Origin: Oscillospiraceae bacterium
GTDB lineage: Bacteria > Bacillota > Clostridia > Oscillospirales > Ruminococcaceae
Assembly: GCA_017394475.1 (NCBI GenBank)
Contig: JAFPYQ010000309.1
Span: 1-18,880, forward strand
Length of the DNA: 18,880 nucleotides
Direction of reading: 5' to 3'
Shown piece after piece: positions 1 to 6,181 of the stretch. How positions within the stretch are numbered: position 1 is the stretch's first letter; every line of letters starts with the position of its first letter. A program made the position numbers and the translations under genes. A model generated the notes under the pieces. The model had not been told where the DNA came from, did no database searches, and was given only the letters and a program-made list of their open reading frames with translations.

Positions 1-1
1 T

Positions 2-328
2 ATTCAAAAACTGTTCTTTGGTACATACTGCTATCCGACAGCTGGTTATGTTAAGGCTCCGATGACAGTATTTGAGATGAGAAACATGGAATCTAATTGT
101 GATACTCCGTCGGTATTGACTGATGATTTCTCAACAGGTGACGGTACTTATGTATCAGGTGGCGGCAAAATTTTCTGGTATGGTTCTGTATTCTGCAAAC
201 AGTTTACTTCCGAAGCAAATAAAGTTGGCCTTGTATATATCCCCAACGGCGGCGGAAGCGGCGGTTCTTCCACACCTCCCGGTGATCCTCTTTACAAGTG
301 GCCCGGTCAGTATTACATCTATGATTAA
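2..328 (+). CDS. C-terminal end of a surface or pilus-associated protein (5' partial)
   Basis: The reading frame is open from the first bases of the window, so this is the last ~108 residues of a longer protein that starts upstream. An internal ATG at 62 is not needed as a start because the frame continues before it and no ribosome-binding site precedes it. The visible part is rich in Gly, Ser, Thr, Tyr and aromatic residues. A Gly/Ser/Pro stretch lies near the end, before a short aromatic tail ending YYIYD. There is no transmembrane segment, cysteine cluster or catalytic motif that I recognise. Twelve bases separate it from the next gene, a prepilin-like protein, so it probably belongs to the same pilus or pseudopilus operon and may be the exposed domain of a large pilin-like protein. 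Function is inferred from context only. Confidence 0.6.
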   Translation: MQKLFFGTYCYPTAGYVKAPMTVFEMRNMESNCDTPSVLTDDFSTGDGTYVSGGGKIFWYGSVFCKQFTSEANKVGLVYIPNGGGSGGSSTPPGDPLYKWPGQYYIYD

Positions 329-340
329 GGAGGAGATATA

Positions 341-802
341 ATGAAAGTAAAAGCGTTCACACTTGTTGAGTGTCTTATTGCGATGTTCATCCTCGGCATA
401 TCTTCTCTGCTCCTTTGTCAGGGTTATACACAGCTTATGAGGCTGACTAACAAGACCAATACTATCAATACCAGTATTGGTCAGCAAAGGGCGAATGCTG
501 AACTTGCTGCGGGCGCCGCAGACTCCAAGTCCAAGCTGCTCCGTAAGGATGATAAGGTCAAGGTACAGCTTACTGTGATCGGTATCGACAGCAACACCGA
601 TGACACTAAGAAAGAGGTCATGAACTATTCTTCCAGAGAGAAAAGAAAGTTTACAGGTGACTTTACAAAGGGTTACGAAGGCAAGATGAATGTCTATGAG
701 GTAACTGCTTACGGCTATGATGCTACGGGTAAAGGAAGCAACACTATAGGTGAAGATGATAAGGACGGAGCAGATGTCCGCTTTATCTACTTCGGTAAGT
801 AA
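341..802 (+). CDS. Type IV prepilin-like protein (minor pilin or pseudopilin)
   Basis: This is a 153-residue protein with a class III prepilin signal at its N-terminus. It has a short basic leader (MKVKA), then FTLVE followed by a hydrophobic helix to about residue 27. In this family prepilin peptidase cleaves just before the Phe, the conserved Glu at mature position 5 is present (FTLVE), and the helix packs into the pilus core. The residue before the cleavage site is Ala instead of the usual Gly, which is tolerated in some minor pilins. The remaining ~120 residues are polar and Lys/Asp rich, consistent with a small exposed domain. A GGAGG site 7 bases before the ATG supports the start. It sits 12 bases before a second prepilin-like gene, so both are probably co-translated parts of a type IV pilus or pseudopilus on the cell surface. 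Which pilin subtype it is cannot be told. Confidence 0.82.
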   Translation: MKVKAFTLVECLIAMFILGISSLLLCQGYTQLMRLTNKTNTINTSIGQQRANAELAAGAADSKSKLLRKDDKVKVQLTVIGIDSNTDDTKKEVMNYSSREKRKFTGDFTKGYEGKMNVYEVTAYGYDATGKGSNTIGEDDKDGADVRFIYFGK

Positions 803-814
803 GGAGGGTGATTT

Positions 815-2053
815 ATGAAGAAATTCAGAGGAATTACCCTGGTGGAGCTCCTTGTTGCCATGGCGGTCTTTTCGATAATCATGGTAGGTGTCATGAATAT
901 GATACAGCCTGTTCAGCAGACTGCTACCGAGACCAAGATACTAAACTATCAGAAGACCAATGAAGAGACTGTTATAACATATATCGGTGAACAGCTGAGA
1001 TATGCCAATAACATCCTTATAGCCGAACAGGGTGCTGAGTACGATCTTGATGACGGTACAGAGATCACTTACAATGGTGGTCAGAAACTTTCAGGCAAGG
1101 GAAACAAGATCCAGTCTCCAAAGGATGCAGTTATAGCTTTCAACATCGGGATGGGTATATCAACACAGTATAAGAAGGCTGATAAAACTCCCGAGATAAT
1201 AAAGCCCACCAGTGCAAAGTGCGGTCAGTTCTATCATGTTCTTATATGGGACGGCAAAAATGAGATCAAGATAGATGATACAACAGGTGCTACATTCAAA
1301 GGGCGTCTCTATGCTGCATACAACGCTGCTGACAATGATGTAGGCTGGGCAGTGGACGGAACAGGTGCAAACAAAGCGAAATCCCTGTTCAATGTCAACA
1401 ATACCAATTTCGAGCAGGCTGTAAAGGATAATGCACTTTATCCTGTTTTCGGAAAAGGATATTTCGGCCCCTCCGATATGTACCTTCAGATGAATATTGA
1501 CGGCAACGGAGATCTTTTCCTGAAATGCACAAGTGACTATTATCCCAGTGCAGGTCAGAGAAACAGAAGAGACAATACAAGGTCTGATGCTAATCCCAAT
1601 AAGTCCAAGTTCAATTCAAGCGACAAGAATCCTACAGTAGGTACCTATGAACTGAGGAACTATCGCACAGAGGATTATAACAAGACTACCGGCAAGATAG
1701 TTTATACAAACAAGTCTTACAACAATAATATACGATTCCTGTCACGTAAGTCTACAACAGCGAAAACCGGCATCAAGGCTACCAGGACTGGAACATCAGA
1801 AGATGTAGGAAATATCTTCTATATCGTTTATACCACCGATGAGGATCTCGACAACATCATGAATTACGGTTACAGAGGCGACAGCACAGAGATTGCTGAT
1901 CGTAAATGGGGATATCATGATTATGATTTCTCGATAAATAGCTTACCCAAAGCAAGGTATAACGTAGATATTTCAACACACGATGAGCACAAAAATCAGC
2001 TTAAGGACAAGAAGTATCAGGATGCTTCCGAAGAATGGGTAATATCCACATAA
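815..2053 (+). CDS. Large type IV prepilin-like protein
   Basis: The 412-residue product begins with a canonical prepilin signal: leader MKKFRG, then ITLVE with Gly at -1 and Glu at +5, then a hydrophobic helix to about residue 29. The soluble part is long (about 380 residues) compared with ordinary pilins of 130-200 residues. It is rich in Asn, Asp, Lys and Tyr, with few cysteines, and resembles large PilW- or PulJ-type minor pilins whose extra domain sits at the pilus tip. I do not recognise the exposed domain. The start follows a GGAGG site. A strong terminator begins four bases after the stop, so this is the last gene of the pilin operon. In Ruminococcus, type IV pili have been linked to adhesion to cellulose. 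That role for this gene is inference. Confidence 0.8.
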   Translation: MKKFRGITLVELLVAMAVFSIIMVGVMNMIQPVQQTATETKILNYQKTNEETVITYIGEQLRYANNILIAEQGAEYDLDDGTEITYNGGQKLSGKGNKIQSPKDAVIAFNIGMGISTQYKKADKTPEIIKPTSAKCGQFYHVLIWDGKNEIKIDDTTGATFKGRLYAAYNAADNDVGWAVDGTGANKAKSLFNVNNTNFEQAVKDNALYPVFGKGYFGPSDMYLQMNIDGNGDLFLKCTSDYYPSAGQRNRRDNTRSDANPNKSKFNSSDKNPTVGTYELRNYRTEDYNKTTGKIVYTNKSYNNNIRFLSRKSTTAKTGIKATRTGTSEDVGNIFYIVYTTDEDLDNIMNYGYRGDSTEIADRKWGYHDYDFSINSLPKARYNVDISTHDEHKNQLKDKKYQDASEEWVIST

Positions 2054-2056
2054 AGT

Positions 2057-2096
2057 CAAAACAAAGGACAGTCTCAGGCTGTCCTTTGTTTTTTTT
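2057..2096 (+). terminator. Intrinsic terminator of the pilin operon
   Basis: A perfect inverted repeat pairs 2060-2071 with 2079-2090 (arms AACAAAGGACAG and CTGTCCTTTGTT) around a 7-base loop. It extends by A-T pairs into an uninterrupted run of T from 2089 to 2096. The A-rich 5' side also makes it a plausible terminator for transcription from the other strand. Confidence 0.92.
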
Positions 2097-2314
2097 CGGT
2101 GGATCACAGCAGGTCAGTGTAAGAAAAGTTCCATTTAACGTCTCTTTGATCTATGTAACCCTTTACAAAAATCACAATATTAAATACATTTTTATAATCA
2201 ACAAAAGTTAGCAATGATTAACTCGCGATAATCGCGTAAAATCGGTATATTATCGCTGCACGGTGGTAAATTGTAAAAAAATATCGTAAATGGGCTGTTG
2301 TTGACAATTACCAC
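2097..2314. promoter_or_regulatory. AT-rich upstream control region with candidate operator palindromes
   Basis: No gene is seen here. The stretch holds a 13-base palindrome at 2224-2236 (CGCGAT, A, ATCGCG). It also holds a near-perfect inverted pair, GTGGTAAATTGT at 2263-2274 against ACAATTACCAC at 2304-2314, which ends where the -35 box of the downstream promoter begins. A TTGACA at 2301-2306 lies inside the second arm but has no good -10 at 17 bases. The octamer CTGCACGG occurs at 2256-2263 and again at 2380-2387. These look like binding sites for a regulator of the malate-fumarate operon. The regulator is unknown, and I found no clear Rex-type site. Confidence 0.45.
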
Positions 2315-2343
2315 TTGATTTTTGGTTACAAATGTGTTACAAT
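2315..2343 (+). promoter_or_regulatory. Sigma-A-type promoter of the mdh-fumC-hdr-flx-frd operon
   Basis: The -35 box is TTGATT (2315-2320) and the -10 box is TACAAT (2338-2343), separated by 17 bases. A TG one base upstream of the -10 makes it an extended -10. The predicted transcript starts near 2350, leaving a leader of about 225 bases before the malate dehydrogenase ATG. The heptamer GTTACAA is repeated 11 bases apart (2325-2331 and 2336-2342), overlapping the -10, and may be a helical-turn-spaced regulator site. Confidence 0.65.
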
Positions 2344-2349
2344 AGTTAT

Positions 2350-2574
2350 AAGCGTGTATTGGCGGCAAATATTGTCTACCTGCACGGCTTGTACAATTTA
2401 TGTTTTTATAAAAATATAGGTCTGTCCGCAGGGACGGTCGGCAACGGCCGGTCGGCAAGCGTGGGTATAACTGCGTAAAGGGCATCTGCCCTGCGTTTTT
2501 ATGCTCTGATGTGAGCCGGTGGTACCGCAGATCGTCTGTACTGCAGATATACCGATTAGAAAGCAGGAGCGTTT
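2350..2574 (+). promoter_or_regulatory. Structured mRNA leader, candidate attenuator or riboswitch
   Basis: This long leader is GC-rich in its middle within an otherwise AT-rich intergenic region. CGCAGGG (2427-2433) can pair with CCCTGCG (2489-2495), which is followed at once by five Ts (2496-2500). A competing small hairpin, AGGGC at 2479-2483 with GCCCT at 2488-2492, uses the same bases. A second CTGCG (2471-2475) could also capture CGCAG of the 5' arm. Between them the nonamer GGTCGGCAA is repeated at 2436-2444 and 2450-2458. Mutually exclusive helices ahead of a U run are typical of transcription attenuation. I could not match it to a known riboswitch class. The 3' end carries the ribosome-binding site (AGGAG, about 6 bases before the ATG). 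Confidence 0.5.
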
Positions 2575-3516
2575 ATGAGCAACAAGGTAACAATTATCGG
2601 TGCCGGCAGTGTCGGCTCTACAATCGCCTATACCATGGTCGTAAACAACATCGCCTCTGAGATCGTCCTTATTGATATCAATAATGACAAGGCAATGGGC
2701 GAGGCTATGGATATCAGGCAGGGTGTTCCGTTCTGCTCTCCTTGCAAGGTCTATGCCGGCACTTATGAGGATGCCAAGGATTCAAATGTAGTCATCCTCA
2801 CCTCAGGCGTTGCAAGAAAAGCAGGTCAGTCAAGGCTTGACCTTGCCCAGATCAATGTGGATATCACCAAGACGATCATCCCCCAGATCACAAAGAATGC
2901 ACCCGATGCGATCTATATAATCGTATCCAATCCTATCGACATCCTCACCTACCAGTTCCACAAGTTCTCGGGTCTCCCCGCTAACCATATCATCGGTTCC
3001 GGTACCACTCTGGATACTTCAAGACTCCGCACAGGTCTTTCTGAGGCTTTCGGCATAAGCCAGCAGAACGTTCATGCCTATGTTCTCGGTGAGCACGGCG
3101 ACAGTGCATTCGTGCCCTGGTCACTGGCTAATGTGGCAAGCATGCCCATAGAGGAATATATAAGCTCCCTTCCCGCCGAGAGCCGTCCTACACTGGATTA
3201 TGATGCTATCGAGGAATATACACGCAAATCCGGCGGCATGATCATCAAGAACAAGGGCGCTACCTTCTATGCTATCGCCATCAGCGTATGCCATATCTGC
3301 AAGTGCCTGTTCAGCGGTATAGACACCACTCTCACAGTTTCCACCATGATGAACGGTGAGTACGGCATTGATGACGTATGTCTCTCTGTCCTTTCCATCG
3401 TCGGCCGTGATGGTCTTACCTGCAAGCTCAATGTTCCCCTCACTAACGAGGAGACCGAGAAGCTCCGCCACAGCGCTGAGTGCCTCAAGAGCATAATCAG
3501 GGAACTCAAGTTCTGA
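2575..3516 (+). CDS. mdh: NAD-dependent malate dehydrogenase (lactate/malate dehydrogenase family)
   Basis: The 313-residue enzyme has the full lactate/malate dehydrogenase fold. The dinucleotide loop GAGSVGS spans residues 9-15, and Asp34 ends the second strand, which favours NAD over NADP. Catalytic and binding residues are present: Arg87, Asn119, Asp147 and Arg150, and the catalytic His174 in GEHGDS. The key discriminator is the substrate loop GVARKAGQSR. At the position that is Gln in lactate dehydrogenases (Gln102 in classical numbering) it has Arg81, as in malate dehydrogenases, which pairs with the second carboxylate of oxaloacetate. I therefore call it malate dehydrogenase, reducing oxaloacetate to malate with NADH in the cytosol. 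Homology-based annotation may label it lactate dehydrogenase. Its place before fumarase and fumarate reductase supports the malate role. It is the first gene of the operon, and its start is fixed by AGGAG. Confidence 0.88.
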   Translation: MSNKVTIIGAGSVGSTIAYTMVVNNIASEIVLIDINNDKAMGEAMDIRQGVPFCSPCKVYAGTYEDAKDSNVVILTSGVARKAGQSRLDLAQINVDITKTIIPQITKNAPDAIYIIVSNPIDILTYQFHKFSGLPANHIIGSGTTLDTSRLRTGLSEAFGISQQNVHAYVLGEHGDSAFVPWSLANVASMPIEEYISSLPAESRPTLDYDAIEEYTRKSGGMIIKNKGATFYAIAISVCHICKCLFSGIDTTLTVSTMMNGEYGIDDVCLSVLSIVGRDGLTCKLNVPLTNEETEKLRHSAECLKSIIRELKF

Positions 3517-3553
3517 TAAGCCGCAAGGCAGATAGAAAGGCAGATCAAAAAAG

Positions 3554-4930
3554 ATGGAATACAGAATTGAACATGATTCGATGGGCGAGGTAAAGGTTCC
3601 TGCCGACAGATACTGGGCTGCCCAGACAGAGCGCAGCCACGAGAACTTTCTGATCGGTGTGGGCATAGAGACCATGCCCAGAGAGATCACTAAGGCGTTC
3701 GGTTACCTCAAGAAGGCGGCAGCCATCGCCAACCATGAACTCAAACCCGAAAAGATGACGGATGAGAAGCTGAAGGCTATATCTCAGGCTTGTGATGAGG
3801 TAATAAGAGGGTCCCTCAATGACCACTTCCCCCTCGTTGTATGGCAGACAGGCTCCGGCACACAGTCCAACATGAACGCCAACGAGGTCATCGCCAACAG
3901 AGGCAACGAGATCGCAGGCAGCAAGCTCCTTCATCCCAATGATGATATAAATATGTCCCAGTCCTCCAATGATACGTTCCCGACTGCTATGCACATATCA
4001 GCCGTGATCGCTATCGAGGACAAGGTGATCCCCGCAGTCGATGAGCTCATAGCTACATTCAGGAGGCTCGAAGCAGAGCACGAAGGGATAGTCAAGAGCG
4101 GACGCACACACCTTCAGGATGCTACTCCCATCGCATTCTCTCAGGAGATAAGCGGATGGAGATCCTCCCTTGAAAAGGATAAGAAGCTCCTTGAGATAGC
4201 TCTTCCCGAGCTCAAGGAACTGGCTCTCGGCGGTACTGCCGTAGGCACAGGCCTCAATACTCCCAAGGGCTTTGATGTGAAAGTAGCAGCGGCTGTTTCC
4301 GAGCTCACAGGAAAGAATTTTGTGACAGCTCCCAACAAGTTCCATGCTCTCACCAGCAAGGATGAGATCGTATTCGCACACGGTGCCCTCAAAGCACTTG
4401 CTGCTGATATGATGAAGATCGCAAACGACGTTCGCTGGCTGGCAAGCGGCCCCAGAGACGGCCTCGGTGAGATAACCATACCCGAGAATGAACCCGGTTC
4501 ATCCATCATACCCGGCAAGGTAAATCCCACTCAGTGCGAACAGGTCACTATGGTGGCTGTACAGGTAATGGGAAATGATGTTGCTGTTGGAATGGCTGCA
4601 TCACAGGGCAACTTTGAACTCAATGTGTTCATGCCCGTATGTGCATACAACTTCCTCCAGTCCGCAAGACTTCTTGCAGAATCCATAACCTCCTTCAACA
4701 AGAACTGCGCGGTTGGCATAAAGGCAAACAAGGATAAGATGCATCACAATCTGCACAACTCCCTGATGCTCGTAACTGCTCTCAATCCCTATATCGGATA
4801 TGAGAACGCAGCCAAGACCGCCAAGAAGGCTTTCAAGGACAATATCTCCCTCAAGGAGGCTTGCGTGGAACTCGGGTTCCTCACTGCAGAGCGCTTTGAC
4901 GAGGTATTCCACCCTGAACAGATGATCTGA
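3554..4930 (+). CDS. fumC: Class II fumarate hydratase
   Basis: This enzyme interconverts malate and fumarate, here probably dehydrating malate in the reductive direction. The length of 458 residues is typical for the iron-independent, homotetrameric class II enzyme of the fumarase/aspartase superfamily. Signature segments are in place: GSGTQSNMNANEV near residue 100, the TH pair in SGRTHLQD with His186, and the mobile catalytic loop GSSIIPGKVNP at 315-325 with Ser316/Ser317, Lys322 and Asn324. The threonine-histidine and GSS loop distinguish the superfamily, and overall similarity fits fumarase better than aspartase or argininosuccinate lyase. The gene begins 37 bases after mdh. It ends 67 bases before hdrB, with a hairpin but no terminator between, so it should be on the same transcript. 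Confidence 0.94.
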   Translation: MEYRIEHDSMGEVKVPADRYWAAQTERSHENFLIGVGIETMPREITKAFGYLKKAAAIANHELKPEKMTDEKLKAISQACDEVIRGSLNDHFPLVVWQTGSGTQSNMNANEVIANRGNEIAGSKLLHPNDDINMSQSSNDTFPTAMHISAVIAIEDKVIPAVDELIATFRRLEAEHEGIVKSGRTHLQDATPIAFSQEISGWRSSLEKDKKLLEIALPELKELALGGTAVGTGLNTPKGFDVKVAAAVSELTGKNFVTAPNKFHALTSKDEIVFAHGALKALAADMMKIANDVRWLASGPRDGLGEITIPENEPGSSIIPGKVNPTQCEQVTMVAVQVMGNDVAVGMAASQGNFELNVFMPVCAYNFLQSARLLAESITSFNKNCAVGIKANKDKMHHNLHNSLMLVTALNPYIGYENAAKTAKKAFKDNISLKEACVELGFLTAERFDEVFHPEQMI

Positions 4931-4940
4931 CGAATCATAC

Positions 4941-4967
4941 TGCTGATGCCGCTCATGCGGCACAGCA
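4941..4967 (+). other. Intercistronic hairpin without a U run
   Basis: Arm 4941-4952 (TGCTG, A, TGCCGC) pairs with 4957-4967 (GCGGCA, CAGCA) around the loop TCAT, with one bulged A. No T run follows, so it is unlikely to terminate. It more likely protects or marks an mRNA end between the malate/fumarate genes and the hdr-flx-frd genes and could set their relative expression. Confidence 0.6.
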
Positions 4968-4997
4968 GCACAATATTTGAAAAGGGGAAATTTATAG

Positions 4998-5777
4998 ATG
5001 AAATACAGTTATTTTCCCGGCTGTACGCTCAAGAGCAAGGCGACCGAGCTTGACAAGTATGCAAGAGACTGCGCTGCTGTTCTGGGCTTTGAGATGGAGG
5101 AAATAGAGAACTGGCAGTGCTGCGGCGGCGTGTATCCCATGGCTCGCGATGAGATCGCCACCAAGCTCTCTTCTGTCCGCGCTCTTGCTGATGCAAAGGC
5201 ACATGGCCGGAAGCTGCTCACCCTCTGCTCTGCCTGCCACAATGTGATAAAGCAGGTAAACAACGACATTCTCACCGATAGCGATATCTGCAGCAGGGCT
5301 AACAACTATCTTAAACTGGACGACCCCTACAACGGCGAAACAGAGGTAGTACACTACCTTGAAGTCCTTCGTGATGAGGTGGGATTCGGCGAGCTCAAAA
5401 AGGCTGTCAAGAATCCTCTCAAGGGCAAAAAGATCGCCGCGTATTACGGTTGTCTTCTTTTGCGTCCGGGCGCTGTCATGGCTATGGACGATCCCGAGAA
5501 CCCCAGGATCATGGAAGATCTTATAAGGGCTCTGGGTGCTGAACCTGTTATCTATCCTCAGAGGAACGAGTGCTGCGGCGGCTATCTCTCTCTTGATGAT
5601 CCCGAGGCTGTTGCAAAGCGCAGGAAGAAGATCGCAGACAGTGCGAAGGAATTTGGTGCTGATATGTTTATCACTGCCTGTCCTCTTTGTATGTACAATC
5701 TCAACAAAGCAGACAGCAGCGTGCCTGTTTATTATTTCACCGAGCTTCTTGCCGAAGCCCTCGGCGTAAAGGAATAG
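4998..5777 (+). CDS. hdrB: HdrB-like subunit with two CCG domains
   Basis: The 259-residue protein consists of two cysteine-rich CCG domains. The first has Cys9, Cys41-Cys42 (CCGG), Cys77 and Cys80. The second has Cys152, Cys192-Cys193 (CCGG), Cys228 and Cys231. In methanogen HdrB these ten cysteines bind two non-cubane [4Fe-4S] clusters that split the CoM-S-S-CoB disulfide, and all are present here. Length and spacing match HdrB. This organism should not make the methanogen heterodisulfide, so the substrate is unknown. HdrB may pass electrons to the FrdB-like subunit encoded downstream, or act on another disulfide. Thiol:fumarate reductase TfrB of methanogens fuses an FrdB-like part to an HdrB-like part, which makes a contact with the fumarate reductase plausible. 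It is translated from an AAGGGG site and followed 14 bases later by hdrC. Confidence 0.9.
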   Translation: MKYSYFPGCTLKSKATELDKYARDCAAVLGFEMEEIENWQCCGGVYPMARDEIATKLSSVRALADAKAHGRKLLTLCSACHNVIKQVNNDILTDSDICSRANNYLKLDDPYNGETEVVHYLEVLRDEVGFGELKKAVKNPLKGKKIAAYYGCLLLRPGAVMAMDDPENPRIMEDLIRALGAEPVIYPQRNECCGGYLSLDDPEAVAKRRKKIADSAKEFGADMFITACPLCMYNLNKADSSVPVYYFTELLAEALGVKE

Positions 5778-5791
5778 GAGGATTTTTCAAC

Positions 5792-6169
5792 ATGGATAAA
5801 AGAGAAGAAATCCTGCTTATCAGCGGAGTAGATCCGAAGAAATGCATGCGCTGCGGCAAGTGCAGTGCTACCTGCCCCTCCTATGATGAAATGGAATACC
5901 ATCCTCATCAGTTCGTTTACATGGTGGAAACAGGCAACATAGAGCCGCTGCTCGAAAGCAAGTCCCTCTATAAGTGCCTTTCATGCTTTGCATGCATCGA
6001 AAGATGTCCCAGGGATGTGGAACCCGCCAAGCTCGTAGAGGCTGTAAGGCTCTGCGCTATCAGGCAGAAGGGCGCTAATCACATCAAGGCGGAGGATGTT
6101 CCGGAGCTTGTGGATGAAGATACACCTCAGCAGCTCCTGATGAGCGTATTCCGCAAATATTCGAAGTAA
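5792..6169 (+). CDS. hdrC: HdrC-like ferredoxin subunit
   Basis: The start chosen is the ATG at 5792, about 9 bases after a clear AGGAGG overlapping the hdrB stop. A longer frame begins inside hdrB but lacks a start signal. The 125-residue product carries two classical [4Fe-4S] motifs, Cys18-Cys21-Cys24-Cys28 and Cys62-Cys65-Cys68-Cys72, each followed by Pro or Arg-Cys-Pro context. This is the normal size for HdrC, which wires HdrA to HdrB in heterodisulfide reductase. No membrane segment is visible, so this is the soluble HdrABC type and not the cytochrome-linked HdrDE type. It is flanked by hdrB and hdrA with gaps of 14 and 12 bases. Confidence 0.92.
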   Translation: MDKREEILLISGVDPKKCMRCGKCSATCPSYDEMEYHPHQFVYMVETGNIEPLLESKSLYKCLSCFACIERCPRDVEPAKLVEAVRLCAIRQKGANHIKAEDVPELVDEDTPQQLLMSVFRKYSK

Positions 6170-6181
6170 GGAGGGAATGAA

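Noticed and set aside
2301..2306. TTGACA as the -35 of the mdh promoter
   Set aside because: At 17 bases downstream there is GGTTAC, a poor -10. The TTGATT-17-TACAAT pair with an extended -10 is better, so TTGACA is treated as part of a candidate operator arm.
2101..2330. Rex operator (TTGTTAA-n4-TTAACAA type) controlling the redox operon
   Set aside because: Only partial half-sites such as TTGTTGACAATTA are present, with no full palindrome of the expected spacing.
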